Shown here: piece by piece, positions 32,780 to 41,655 of the stretch
How positions within the stretch are numbered: position 1 is the stretch's first letter
Layout: the number at the start of each line of letters is the position of its first letter
Assembly (NCBI RefSeq): GCF_030817535.1
Contig: NZ_JAUSZL010000002.1
Coordinates: 6,944,001-7,008,000 of the forward strand
Length of the DNA stretch: 64,000 bases
Source: Streptomyces sp. V3I8
GTDB lineage: Bacteria; Actinomycetota; Actinomycetes; Streptomycetales; Streptomycetaceae
Direction: 5' to 3'
Notes under the pieces: generated by a model
The model's database searches: none
What the model was told of the DNA's origin: nothing
What the model saw: the letters and a program-made list of their open reading frames with translations, nothing else
Program-made: the position numbers and the translations under genes

Positions 32780-33706
32780 TCAGCCCAGCGCCGCCGCCAG
32801 CAGCCTGGCGGACCCGGCGACGAGTTCGTCGTCCTTCGGGGCGTCGGGGTCGGACTTGGTGGACAGGACGGCCAGGACGACGGGCGCCCCGTCCGGCGTC
32901 CACGCGACGCCCACGTCGTTGCTGGTGCCGTACCTGCCCGTACCGGTCTTGTCGCCGAGGACCCAGTCCGCGGGCAGCCCCAGGCGGAAGCGGTGGGTGC
33001 TCGTGGTGTTGGCCAGCAGCCACTCGGTCAGCTGCCGCCGGTCCCGGCGCACGAGTGCGTCACCGAGGACGAGCTTCGCGTACGTCCGTCCGACGGCGGC
33101 CGGGCTGGTGAGGTCCGTCGTACGCCACGGCTCGGCCGAGTTCAGCTGGGGCTCCCACCGGTCGAGGCGGGTCGTGGTGTCCCCGACCGAACGGCAGAAA
33201 CGCGTGACGGCGGCCGGCCCGCCCAGCTCACGGAGCAGCAGGTTCGCCGCGGCGTTGTCGCTGTGCGCGATGGCGGCGTGGCACAGCGCCGCGACGGTCA
33301 TGCCGTGCGCGAGGTTCTCCTCCAGCCCCGTGACGGGGGAGCCGTCCGCGTCCTCGAGATCCTGGGCGGTGTACCGGATCCGCAGGTCCAGGAACTCGCC
33401 GCGCCGGTCGAGGTCCCGCAGGACGGCCGCGCCGACGAGGGTCTTGAAGACCGAACACATCGGAAACGTCTCCTGCGCGCGGTAGCGCACGGTCTCGCCG
33501 GTGGCGGTGTTGCGGGCGTAGACGCCCAGGCGGGCGTCGTGGGCGCGCTCCAGCTCCGCGAGGGCCGTGACCACGGGGGTGGTCCTCGTGGCCGTGTCCG
33601 CCTTCACCGCCGCGTGGGCCGGCGGGGTCACGGCGGTCGCCAGGGCGGCTCCCGCGCCCAGGGCCAGTACGGTTCGGCGGTTGCGGTGGGGTCGTGAGCT
33701 CTGCAC
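32780..33706 (-). CDS. Secreted class A beta-lactamase
   Basis: A 308-residue exported serine beta-lactamase. A twin-arginine-type signal peptide (HRNRRTVLALGAGAALATAV) is followed by the active-site motifs CSVFK (S85, K88), SDN (149-151), the omega-loop RWEPQLN with E185 and N189, and KTG (253-255). All catalytic residues are present, so the enzyme should hydrolyse penicillins. GTG 33706 is chosen because it has a strong GGAAGAGAG ribosome site; the ATG nine codons upstream has none. It follows gntP on the same strand after 87 bases. Secreted class A enzymes are common in Streptomyces chromosomes. Confidence 0.93.
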   Translation of the reverse strand: MQSSRPHRNRRTVLALGAGAALATAVTPPAHAAVKADTATRTTPVVTALAELERAHDARLGVYARNTATGETVRYRAQETFPMCSVFKTLVGAAVLRDLDRRGEFLDLRIRYTAQDLEDADGSPVTGLEENLAHGMTVAALCHAAIAHSDNAAANLLLRELGGPAAVTRFCRSVGDTTTRLDRWEPQLNSAEPWRTTDLTSPAAVGRTYAKLVLGDALVRRDRRQLTEWLLANTTSTHRFRLGLPADWVLGDKTGTGRYGTSNDVGVAWTPDGAPVVLAVLSTKSDPDAPKDDELVAGSARLLAAALG

Positions 33707-33793
33707 GTTCGCTCTCTCTTCCGCTTCGAACATGATCGGTTGCGTGGAGAGAGACTTCCGGAGGGCTCGCGCGGTTCCTGCGGACCCGGCCGG

Positions 33794-35191
33794 CTAGATC
33801 ACGAGCGACAGCAGCAGGACCAGGCCTCCGGCGACCACCGAGATGATGGTCTCCATGATCGACCAGGTCTTGACGGTCTGCCCGACACTCAGGCCGAAGT
33901 ACTCCTTGACCAGCCAGAACCCGGCGTCGTTCACATGGCTGAAGAACAGTGAGCCGGCGCCGATCGCGAGGACGAGCAGCGCGGTGTGCGTGGTCGACAT
34001 GTCGGCCGCGAGCGGGGCCACGAGACCGGCCGCCGAGATGGTGGCGACGGTCGCGGAGCCGGTCGCGAGCCGGATCGCGACCGCGATCAGCCAGGCGAGC
34101 AGCAGCGCGGGGATCGACCAGTCCTTGGAGATGTCCAGGATCATCTGGCCCACGCCGGAGTCGATCAGCGTCTGCTTGAAGCCGCCGCCGGCGCCGACGA
34201 TGAGCAGGATGCCGGCGATCGGGGCGAGTGACTTCTCGACGGTCGAGGAGAGCCGGCTCTTGGTGAACCCGGCCGCCCGGCCGAGGGTGAACATGGCGAC
34301 GAGCACGGCCGCGAGCAGGGCGATCAGCGGCGAGCCGATCACGTCGAAGACGCGCTGCACCGTGGCCTCGGGGTCGTCGACGACGATGTCGACCAGTGCC
34401 TTGGCCAGCATCAGCACGACCGGCAGCAGCACGGTGGCGATGGTGACGCCGAAGCCGGGACGCCTCTCCAGGTCCTCGGAGGCGCGCTGGGGGATCATCT
34501 TCTCCGGGGCCGGGACGTCCACCCAGCGGGCCGCGTACTTCGAGAACAGCGGACCCGCGATGATCACGGTCGGAACGGCGACGAGGATACCGAGGGCGAG
34601 GGTGACACCGAGGTTCGCGTGGACCGCGTCGATCGCGACCAGCGGGCCGGGGTGCGGCGGGATCAGCCCGTGCATCACGGACAGGCCCGCGAGCGCCGGG
34701 ATGCCGATGCGCATCAGCGAGTAGTTGCCCCGCTTGGCCACCATCAGGACGACCGGGATCAACAGCACGATGCCGACCTCGAAGAAGAGCGGCAGCCCGA
34801 TCACCGAGGCGATCAGCACCATCGCCCAGGGCATCGAGCGGCCGCCCGCCCTGGCGAGGATCGTGTCGACGATCTGGTCGGCGCCGCCGGAGTCCGCGAG
34901 CAGCTTGCCGAGGATCGCGCCGAGCGCGATCAGCACACCCACACCGGCGACGGTCGAGCCGAGGCCGGCCGAGAAACTGGTGATCGCCTTGTCGAGCGGG
35001 GCCCCGGCGAAGGCTCCGAGCGCCAGCGACCCGATGGTCAGCGCGAGGAAGGCGTGCAGCCTGAACTTGGTGATGAGCAGGACGATGACGGCGATGCCCG
35101 CCAGAACGGCGATGCCCAGCTGAGCGTGGCCCGCCGAGGTGATCGGCTCGACGGGGTCCGCTGCCAGCATCTCGACGCTGAGTCCGGTCAC
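33794..35191 (-). CDS. gntP: GntP-family gluconate:proton symporter
   Basis: A 465-residue membrane protein with about twelve hydrophobic segments. GntP features include GKLLADSGGADQIVDTIL, LIPPHPGPLVAIDAVHANLG, FKQTLIDSGVGQMI and the C-terminal FFSHVNDAGFWLVKEYFG. It imports gluconate with protons. The start is GTG. It lies 67 bases downstream of the gluconokinase gene on the same strand, and a GntR regulator is divergent upstream, making a complete uptake-and-phosphorylation module. Confidence 0.93.
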   Translation of the reverse strand: MTGLSVEMLAADPVEPITSAGHAQLGIAVLAGIAVIVLLITKFRLHAFLALTIGSLALGAFAGAPLDKAITSFSAGLGSTVAGVGVLIALGAILGKLLADSGGADQIVDTILARAGGRSMPWAMVLIASVIGLPLFFEVGIVLLIPVVLMVAKRGNYSLMRIGIPALAGLSVMHGLIPPHPGPLVAIDAVHANLGVTLALGILVAVPTVIIAGPLFSKYAARWVDVPAPEKMIPQRASEDLERRPGFGVTIATVLLPVVLMLAKALVDIVVDDPEATVQRVFDVIGSPLIALLAAVLVAMFTLGRAAGFTKSRLSSTVEKSLAPIAGILLIVGAGGGFKQTLIDSGVGQMILDISKDWSIPALLLAWLIAVAIRLATGSATVATISAAGLVAPLAADMSTTHTALLVLAIGAGSLFFSHVNDAGFWLVKEYFGLSVGQTVKTWSIMETIISVVAGGLVLLLSLVI

Positions 35192-35258
35192 GGTGCTTTT
35201 CCTTGCATGGGAGGGGAGAGGGGAGGGACGCCCCGCAGGGGGCGGGCGGGGCGGGGGC

Positions 35259-35768
35259 TCAGCGGGCGAGGCCGTCCAGCGCGGTCACGGCCCGTTCGGT
35301 GATCTCGTCGGGGCTGCCGGCGACGTCCACGGCGACACCCGTCTCGTCCGCCTGGAGCGGCTGGAGGGTGGCGAACTGGGAGTCGAGGAGCGCCGTGGGC
35401 ATGAAGTGGTTCTTCCGGTGGGTCATCCGGTCCTCGATGAGCGCGCGGTCACCGGTGAGGTGAACGAAGACGACATCGGGGGCGGCCGACCTGATCCGGT
35501 CCCGGTAGGCGCGCTTCAGCGCGGAGCAGCTGACCACGCCGCCGAGTCCGGCCCGTCCGTGTGCCCAGGCGCCGATGGCGTCCAGCCAGGGCCGGCGGTC
35601 CTCGTCGGAGAGCGGCGTACCGGCCGACATCTTGGCGATGTTGGCCTCGGGGTGGAAGTCGTCGGCCTCGGCGTAGGGAACGCCGAGCCGGTCCGCAAGC
35701 AGGGGCCCGATGGTGGTCTTGCCCGTGCCTGCCACGCCCATCACCACGACGACGTGGGGGGTAGTCAT
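35259..35768 (-). CDS. gntK: Gluconokinase
   Basis: A 169-residue kinase that phosphorylates gluconate to 6-phosphogluconate. The P-loop is GVAGTGKT (11-18). Other conserved blocks are EADDFHPEANIAKMSAGTPL, SCSALKRAYRDRIR and RKNHFMPTALLDSQF. Length is standard. The ATG at base 35768 is used because it places the P-loop near the N-terminus as in E. coli GntK. It is first in the gntK-gntP operon and divergent from gntR. Confidence 0.95.
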   Translation of the reverse strand: MTTPHVVVVMGVAGTGKTTIGPLLADRLGVPYAEADDFHPEANIAKMSAGTPLSDEDRRPWLDAIGAWAHGRAGLGGVVSCSALKRAYRDRIRSAAPDVVFVHLTGDRALIEDRMTHRKNHFMPTALLDSQFATLQPLQADETGVAVDVAGSPDEITERAVTALDGLAR

Positions 35769-35923
35769 AGCTGCCTCGCTGTCTTCTTCGACATCGGATG
35801 CCGGATGGATGTCGGGTGCCGCATCCGTCACGACACTGAAACCCATAGGTCAGATGAATTCAAGGGTCTGTGACGTATAAGTCTGACTTTTTGTTCGCGC
35901 TCTTCTCCTCGTACCCTGAATGC

Positions 35924-36631
35924 ATGAGCACACCGGGCCGGGGGCTGCACGGCCATGTACTGGAAAGCCTCGGCCCCTCGATCACGGCGGGCGAGTACCC
36001 CCCGGGCAGCGTCCTGCGCACCGACGAGCTCGCGCAGCGTTTCGAGGTGTCACGGTCCGTCATGCGGGAGGCCGTACGGGTCCTCGAATCGATGCACCTC
36101 GTGGAGTCCCGGCGCCGGGTCGGCGTGACGGTGCGTCCCACGCACGAGTGGAACGTCTACGATCCGCAGGTCATCCGGTGGCGGCTGGCCGGCGCCGACC
36201 GGCCCCGGCAGCTGCGCTCGCTGACCGTGCTGCGGTGCGCGGTGGAGCCCGTCGCGGCGGGCCTGGCCGCCAAGCACGCCACCGCCGAGCAGTGTGCCGA
36301 GCTCACCGAGTGCGCGCTCGGCATGGTGGCCAACGCGCGCGGGCACCGGCTGGAGGGGTACCTCGTCCACGACATCGCCTTCCACCGGATCGTGCTGAAC
36401 GCCTCCGGCAACGACATGTTCGCGCGGCTCGGGGACGTGGTGGCCGAGGTGCTGGCCGGGCGCACGCATCATCAGGTGATGTTCGAGGACCCCGACCCCG
36501 CGGCGGTCACGCTGCACGTGCAGGTCGCCGAGGCGGTGCGGGCGGGGGACGCGGTGCGGGCGGAGGAGTTGACCCGGGAGGTCGTGCTGGGAGCGCTTCA
36601 GGAGCTGGACATTCTCAGCCCGGAGGCCTGA
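35924..36631 (+). CDS. gntR: GntR-family (FadR/FCD type) regulator of gluconate genes
   Basis: A 235-residue regulator with an N-terminal winged HTH (TDELAQRFEVSRSVMREAVR at about residues 32-51; wing GVTVRP) and a C-terminal all-helical FCD domain with metal-binding histidines in LVHDIAFHRIVLNAS and THHQVMFE. Divergence from gntK and gntP suggests it represses them until gluconate or 6-phosphogluconate binds. The 155-base divergent region includes GTCAGA (35849) and TCTGAC (35882), an inverted pair that might contribute to operator binding. ATG 35924 is used; it is preceded by a weak ribosome site. Confidence 0.88.
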   Translation: MSTPGRGLHGHVLESLGPSITAGEYPPGSVLRTDELAQRFEVSRSVMREAVRVLESMHLVESRRRVGVTVRPTHEWNVYDPQVIRWRLAGADRPRQLRSLTVLRCAVEPVAAGLAAKHATAEQCAELTECALGMVANARGHRLEGYLVHDIAFHRIVLNASGNDMFARLGDVVAEVLAGRTHHQVMFEDPDPAAVTLHVQVAEAVRAGDAVRAEELTREVVLGALQELDILSPEA

Positions 36632-36673
36632 CATGTCCCGACTCGCCGTCGGCTGCGGGTGTGTCCGGGGCCG

Positions 36674-36754
36674 GTCGCGCCGTTCCCCGCGCCCCTGAGG
36701 GCCGGGAGCCCAAGGATCGTGCCGTTCCCCGAGCCCCCGAGCCCCCGAGCCCCC
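36674..36754. repeat. Streptomyces intergenic repeat copy 6 plus (GAGCCCCC)3
   Basis: TCGCGCCGTTCCCCGCGCCCC (from 36674) is the repeat family word with one change in the left arm; beyond it, GAGCCCCC is repeated exactly three times (36731-36754). Both lie between convergent gntR and the ychJ-like gene and probably end transcription from either side. Confidence 0.6.
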
Positions 36755-36764
36755 GAGGAGGGAG

Positions 36765-37187
36765 CTACGCGGCGACGTCTCCGTCCACGTACACCCATAC
36801 GCCGTCCGCCCGTTCGAAGCGGCTGTGTTCGTGGAGCGAGCCGCCCGCGTAGGTCGCGCGGAAGGTCACCGTGCCGGTGGTGTGGAAGGGCGTGCCCTCC
36901 GTCGTGGCGAGGACCTCCAGGCCCGTCCAGCGTGTCGCCCGGTCCAGGTCCAGGCGGGTCGGCCTGGTGCGGGGGTGCCAGGTGCGCAGCAGGTATGCCT
37001 CGTCATGCCTGACGAACGCGCAGTAGCGCGAGCGCATCAGCGCCTCGGCGGTCGGCGCCGCGCCCTCACCTCGATGGAATCGGCCACAGCACTGCTCGTA
37101 CGTCTCCGCAAGACCGCAAGGGCACGAGGGGTTGCGCGCGGGAACGGAACGGCGCTGGTTGCGAGAGTGCGGGGTGCGACGGGACAT
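36765..37187 (-). CDS. YchJ-like (UPF0225, SEC-C) protein
   Basis: A 140-residue protein. The N-terminal SEC-C type zinc motif is CPCGLAETYEQCC, followed by the family pattern EALMRSRYCAFVRHDEAYLLRTWH and a C-terminal FRATYAGGSLHEHSRFERADGVWVYVDG. The family (UPF0225/YchJ) is widespread and functionally uncharacterised, with an NTF2-like core and a zinc-binding N-terminus. The ATG at base 37187 has GGAG just upstream. Confidence 0.88.
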   Translation of the reverse strand: MSRRTPHSRNQRRSVPARNPSCPCGLAETYEQCCGRFHRGEGAAPTAEALMRSRYCAFVRHDEAYLLRTWHPRTRPTRLDLDRATRWTGLEVLATTEGTPFHTTGTVTFRATYAGGSLHEHSRFERADGVWVYVDGDVAA

Positions 37188-37561
37188 GCGCTCCATTGTG
37201 CTGCAACACGGCATGTGGCGGATCTGTGAAGCAGGCGCCACGACACGAGTGCATCGCGTGCGAGCTGTGCGCGGTGCTCTTCATCGAATCTCCTTCAGGG
37301 GTGGCGTGAACACGCCTTGCATACGCAACTGCCCACCCGCCACCGTGGGTCGTGCACCTGAGCATCAGGAGTCACAAGCGCGCTGCTTGACCCCGGACGG
37401 CCGTCCGGCCGGGGCACTGACGGGGGAAGCTGATGCGGTGTCGTGGACCGGCGTGCTGTGCGCACCTACCGGGGACCTCTGCGCGCGCCGGATGTGACCG
37501 ACCCCCTCTGCCGCCTCTTGGTGCATGTCACCCGGTGCCCGAGATCGGATGAGGAGGGGGA
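37188..37561. promoter_or_regulatory. Leader region of the contractile injection system operon
   Basis: 374 bases between the divergent ychJ-like gene and the sheath gene. It must carry the promoter of the eCIS operon. It contains short AT-richer patches (for example around 37195-37225 and 37300-37325, TTGCATACGCAACT) and a GC dyad GACGGCCGTCCGGCC at about 37396. I cannot assign -35/-10 boxes or a regulator site, and no gene is visible. The sheath's ribosome site GAGGAGGGGG is at 37551. Confidence 0.4.
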
Positions 37562-39427
37562 ATGCCGATGAACGCGGTGAACACTGCCAGGCCGACCTAT
37601 CCCGGCGTCTACGTCGAAGAGCTTCCCAGCAGCGCACGGACCATCTCGACCGTCACCACCTCGGTGACCGCCTTCGTGGGGCACACCCGGCGCGGCCCGC
37701 TGAACGAGCCGGTGCGCGTCACGAGCTTCACCGAGTTCGAGCGCCGCTTCGGGGGGCTCAGCTCGCGCGGTGCCGTCGGCTACGCGGTGCACCAGTTCTT
37801 CGGCAACGGCGGCACGGTCGCCGTGATCGTCCGCGTCGCCAGGGCGAACAGCGGGAAGACCGCCCACGTCACTTTGGAGTCCACCGAGGGCCACAGCGGG
37901 AGCGCGGTCCTCCACGTGCACGCCAAGGAACCCGGCGGCTGGGGCAACGGACTGCGCGCCGCCGTCGACCACGACACGCCCCGCCCGGACGAGACCTTCA
38001 ACCTGCGCGTGTACGACGCCGGGGGCCGGGCCCGCGAGAGCTTCACCGGGCTGTCCATGGACGCCTCGCACGGCCGATACGCGCCGACCGTGATCAACGC
38101 GGGGTCGCGGCTCGTCCGCGTCGAGGCCGTGGGCGAGGGCCGGCCCGACCCGTCCGGCACCGTCTCCAAGCCGTTCGGGCACGAACTGCCCGATCTCGCC
38201 GTCGACCTGACCGTCAAGATCGGTGACGTCGAGCGCGAGTTCACGCTGTACGACCCCGACTGCGACGGCCGGTCGCCGTCCTCGGTGGCCGAGTTGGCCC
38301 TGTTGCTCGAACGCAAGCTGCGGGCGCTGCCCGACGCGCCGGGGCGGCACGCCTTCGCGGGCGCCGAGGTCACCGCCTTCGGCAGGCGCCTCCAGGTCGT
38401 CGCGGGCTCCACCGACCCCGACGACGTCGTCCGGTTCGTCGGCGAGTGCGCCAACGACCTGGGCCTCGAAGCGTCCGTCAACCCGCCCGTCTTCCCGCTG
38501 GAGGACGGCGAGGACGGCGAGGCCCCCGGCCCGCGCGACCTCATCGGCAGCGAGGCCGACAAGACCGGCATCCAGGCGCTGCGCGGTGTCGCGGACGTCA
38601 ACCTGCTCGTCCTGCCGGAACTCGCGGCGTACGAGTCCACCGCCGACGCGGTCACGGTCGTCTCCGCGGCCCAGCGGCTCTGCGAGGAGCGGCGGATCTT
38701 CCTCCTCGTCGACGCGCCCGGCACCTGGGGCAGCGTGGACACCGCCCGCGCCGGACTCGCCGCCTTCGACGCCGTCCGCGGCAACCACGCCGGCCTGTAC
38801 TTCCCGCACCTGCAGCTCACCGACCCGCTCACCGGACGGCTGCGTTCCTTCCCGCCGTCGGGCGCGGTCGCGGGGGTCTACGCCCGCACGGACTCCGAGC
38901 GCGGTGTGTGGAAGGCGCCGGCCGGCACCGAGGCACGGCTCGCGGGAGTCCACTCGCTCGCCGTCGACCTCACCGACCGCGAGAGCGGACTGCTCAACCC
39001 GCTCGGCGTCAACTGCCTGCGCACCCTGCCGCTGGTGGGCCCGCTCGTCTGGGGCGCGCGCACCCTGGAAGGCTCCGACGCACTCGACAGCGAGTGGAAG
39101 TACGTGTCCGTGCGACGGCTCGCCCTGCATGTCGAGGAGAGCCTGCAACGCGGCCTGCAGTGGGTCGTGTTCGAGCCCAACGACGAGAACCTGTGGCAGC
39201 AGATCCGCCTCGGCGCCTCCTCGTACCTGCACACCCTCTTCCGGCAGGGCGCCTTCAAGGGCGGCACACCGCGCGAGGCGTACTTCGTCAAGTGCGACCG
39301 CGACACCACGACGGACGAGGACATCGCGAACGGCGTCGTCAACGTCCTGGTCGGTATCGCACCCGTCAGGCCGGCCGAGTTCGTGATCGTCAGGATCCAG
39401 CAGACGTCGGCGCAGTTCGAGCTGTAG
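37562..39427 (+). CDS. cis2: Contractile injection system sheath protein
   Basis: A 621-residue phage-type tail sheath protein, the outer contractile tube of the injection system. It begins with the family start PTYPGVYVEELPSSARTIS, includes VTAFVGHTRRGPLNEPVRV and the long variable mid-region, and ends with the conserved C-terminal domain (YVSVRRLALHVEESLQRGLQ, FVKCDRDTTTDEDIANG, VNVLVGIAPVRPAEFVIVRI) used for sheath assembly. Its length is like eCIS/Afp-type sheaths. It is the first gene of the operon and has an unusually strong ribosome site, fitting a high-copy structural protein. The tube gene follows after 45 bases. Confidence 0.95.
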   Translation: MPMNAVNTARPTYPGVYVEELPSSARTISTVTTSVTAFVGHTRRGPLNEPVRVTSFTEFERRFGGLSSRGAVGYAVHQFFGNGGTVAVIVRVARANSGKTAHVTLESTEGHSGSAVLHVHAKEPGGWGNGLRAAVDHDTPRPDETFNLRVYDAGGRARESFTGLSMDASHGRYAPTVINAGSRLVRVEAVGEGRPDPSGTVSKPFGHELPDLAVDLTVKIGDVEREFTLYDPDCDGRSPSSVAELALLLERKLRALPDAPGRHAFAGAEVTAFGRRLQVVAGSTDPDDVVRFVGECANDLGLEASVNPPVFPLEDGEDGEAPGPRDLIGSEADKTGIQALRGVADVNLLVLPELAAYESTADAVTVVSAAQRLCEERRIFLLVDAPGTWGSVDTARAGLAAFDAVRGNHAGLYFPHLQLTDPLTGRLRSFPPSGAVAGVYARTDSERGVWKAPAGTEARLAGVHSLAVDLTDRESGLLNPLGVNCLRTLPLVGPLVWGARTLEGSDALDSEWKYVSVRRLALHVEESLQRGLQWVVFEPNDENLWQQIRLGASSYLHTLFRQGAFKGGTPREAYFVKCDRDTTTDEDIANGVVNVLVGIAPVRPAEFVIVRIQQTSAQFEL

Positions 39428-39472
39428 ACCCTTCGAGCTTCAGGCCCGACGAGGAGAACGTGAAGGAAACCG

Positions 39473-39997
39473 ATGGCTGAGTTCACTGTCAACGCCCAGC
39501 GTTTCGACCCCTACAAGAACTTCAAGTTCCTCGTGCTGTGGGACGGTCGTACGGTCGCGGGCATCAGCAAGATCAGTCCGCTGAAGCGGACCACCGAGGT
39601 CGTCAAGCACCGGCACGGCGGCGACCCCAGCTCCCCGCGCAAGTCGCCGGGACGCTCCGAGTTCGAGGGCATCACGCTGGAACGCGGGGTCACCCACGAC
39701 ACGGAGTTCGACCGCTGGGCCAACAAGGTCTGGCAGGTCGGCGCGGGCCTCGGCTCCGAGGTGTCCCTCGCCGACTTCCGCAAGGACATCGTGATCCAGG
39801 TCCTCAACGAGGCCGGCCAGGTGGCCGTCTCGCACAAGCTCTACCGGACCTGGCCCAGCGAGTACCAGGTGCTCGGCGAACTGGACGCCAACGCCAACGC
39901 GGTGGCCATCCAGTCTCTGAAGCTCGAATGCGAGGGCTGGGAGCGGGACTACGAGGTGCCCGAGCCGGAGGAGCCCTCGTTCCTGAACCCCGCCTGA
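39473..39997 (+). CDS. cis1: Contractile injection system inner tube protein
   Basis: A 174-residue T4 gp19-like tube protein. Typical features are FDPYKNFKFLVLWDGRTVAG near the start, the loop LKRTTEVVKHRHGGDP, and the closing AVAIQSLKLECEGWERDYE. Rings of this protein form the rigid tube pushed through the target by sheath contraction. Many eCIS operons encode two or three tube paralogues; in this window I see only this one between sheath and hub chaperone. Confidence 0.93.
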   Translation: MAEFTVNAQRFDPYKNFKFLVLWDGRTVAGISKISPLKRTTEVVKHRHGGDPSSPRKSPGRSEFEGITLERGVTHDTEFDRWANKVWQVGAGLGSEVSLADFRKDIVIQVLNEAGQVAVSHKLYRTWPSEYQVLGELDANANAVAIQSLKLECEGWERDYEVPEPEEPSFLNPA

Positions 39998-40073
39998 CCG
40001 GCGGGGGATCGCACGACAGCTGGGACAGCCAAGGCCGCGGGGGCAGCGGAGCCGGTACGGGACGGGGGCGGGC

Positions 40074-40802
40074 ATGACGATCACTCGGGCGGCGGAACTC
40101 CTCACCACCTGGGAGACCGGGCTTGCCCAGGCTCCGTCCGGCCGCGCCCTGCTGCTGCACCGCGCGGCCCGCCCGGACACCGGCGGCGAGACGCTGTCCG
40201 CGCTGCCGGTGGGCGAGCGCGAGGCCGACCTCTTCGCGCTGCGCCGGACCTTGTTCGGCGACCGGATGCAGGTCCGCCTCGGCTGTGCCGCCTGCGGCGA
40301 GGACATGGAATTCGACCTGGACGCGGCGGAGTTGGCCCGGTCGACAGGCAGTCCCGCTCCGTCCTCGGTGCGGGTCGCGCAGGACGGCTGGGAGATCGAA
40401 CTCCGGGTGCCGAGTGCCGCCGACCTGACGGCGGCGGCCCGGCACCCGGAACCCCGCCTGGCCCTGCTGGAACGCTGCGTCGTCTCGGCCGTACGCGAGG
40501 GGGCGGACGTCCCCGCCGACGCGCTGCCCGAGACGGTGCGGCGCCGGCTCGCCGAGGCGGCCCAGGAGGCCGACCCGGGCGCCGACCTCACGCTCAACGT
40601 CAACTGCCCCGAGTGCGGAGCGGCCACCCGCGCCGAACTCGACATCGCCTCCTACCTGTGGACCGAACTGGACGCCTGGGCGCGCGACCTGCTCCTGGAC
40701 GTCCATCTGCTCGCCACCGCCTACGGCTGGAGCGAGCCGGAGATCCTGGCGCTCAGCCCGCTGCGGCGCCGCTACTACCTGGAGCTGTGTGCCGATGTCT
40801 GA
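40074..40802 (+). CDS. Baseplate hub assembly chaperone-like protein (T4 gp28/DUF-type)
   Basis: A 242-residue protein found at this place in eCIS operons and often called phage baseplate or hub assembly chaperone. It has two zinc-type Cys pairs, CAAC (about residue 67) and CPEC (about residue 180). The C-terminus ending LLLDVHLLATAYGWSEPEIL...RRRYYLEL has the (AYxxHW)-like helix pattern of small eCIS proteins that accompany the hub. It overlaps the next gene by eight bases. The role is inferred from position and family resemblance. Confidence 0.8.
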   Translation: MTITRAAELLTTWETGLAQAPSGRALLLHRAARPDTGGETLSALPVGEREADLFALRRTLFGDRMQVRLGCAACGEDMEFDLDAAELARSTGSPAPSSVRVAQDGWEIELRVPSAADLTAAARHPEPRLALLERCVVSAVREGADVPADALPETVRRRLAEAAQEADPGADLTLNVNCPECGAATRAELDIASYLWTELDAWARDLLLDVHLLATAYGWSEPEILALSPLRRRYYLELCADV

Positions 40803-41562
40803 CCCCCTGGGCGGACGCCCCGAGCAGGAGCGGGCGTCAAGGTCGCCCGACTTCTTCGACCGGCTGCTCGCCCGGCACACCCCGGCCGCCGTGCCGCCCG
40901 CGGACGTGGTGCGGCTGCGACCGCGACTGGCCGGCCCCTTCGAACGGGTCGAGGCGGTACGGGCCGCCGCGCCCGAGCCGGACGCGGCGGGAGCACTGTG
41001 GCCGACCGCACCCCAACAGAGCCCGTGGGGCCCGGACTTGGTGAGCCCGACCGTGCGCGAGGTCCAGCTCCGTACAGAGCGCGAGCGGACCGTCGTACAG
41101 ACCGGGCGGCCGGTGTCCGAGGAGCCGACGCCCTGGCTCGTGCCGCCGGACCTGCCCGAGGTGCCGTTGCTGCGGCCCGCCGCGGCGGCCGTACCAGCAT
41201 CGCGGCCGGTTCCCGGCTCCGCGCGGCGTCCCGCCGGACGAGCCGAGCCGGAGCGGGTCGCCTCCCCGAGCGCGGTGTCCGTGCCCCTCCCCTCAGGCAC
41301 GGGCGCCGCATCCCCTGCCGCCGGGTCCACCGCGCCGCGACCCAGTACCGCGGACACGGCGGCGGCCCGCGACGCCGTACGGCAGGCCACGGGTCGACGG
41401 TCCGGGCGTGGCGGCGAACAGGTGGTTCAGGTGCAGATCGGGCGCCTCGAAGTGACGGCGGCGGGTGCGGCCCCGGCCGGCGGCAGCCGTCGGTCCGCCG
41501 CTCCCGGGCGACCGGCGGCGACCGTGAGTCTGGCGGACTACTTGGCGAGGGGGCGCGAGTGA
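40795..41562 (+). CDS. Disordered conserved eCIS accessory protein
   Basis: A 255-residue Pro/Ala/Arg-rich protein, mostly without predicted structure. Only the two ends look constrained: an N-terminal DFFDRLLARHTPA and a C-terminal VQVQIGRLEVTAA followed by VSLADYLARGRE. The same C-terminal pattern (xxIGRxEV ... LSLxDYL) is known to me from small unassigned eCIS proteins in other genera. It might tether baseplate parts or bind the ATPase. ATG 40795, with GGAG ten bases upstream, is used. Confidence 0.65.
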   Translation: MSDPLGGRPEQERASRSPDFFDRLLARHTPAAVPPADVVRLRPRLAGPFERVEAVRAAAPEPDAAGALWPTAPQQSPWGPDLVSPTVREVQLRTERERTVVQTGRPVSEEPTPWLVPPDLPEVPLLRPAAAAVPASRPVPGSARRPAGRAEPERVASPSAVSVPLPSGTGAASPAAGSTAPRPSTADTAAARDAVRQATGRRSGRGGEQVVQVQIGRLEVTAAGAAPAGGSRRSAAPGRPAATVSLADYLARGRE

Positions 41563-41655
41563 AGCATGCGGGGACACGACGAGCGGACGCCCGACGGATG
41601 GACCGGCCGGCGGACCAGCGGACCGGCGGACCAGTGGGACTGAGGAACTGACGTC

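Noticed and set aside
37132..37497. Plus-strand open frame upstream of the sheath gene
   Set aside because: Its codon use and composition do not look coding, it overlaps the ychJ-like gene antisense, and the real sheath start has a strong ribosome site.
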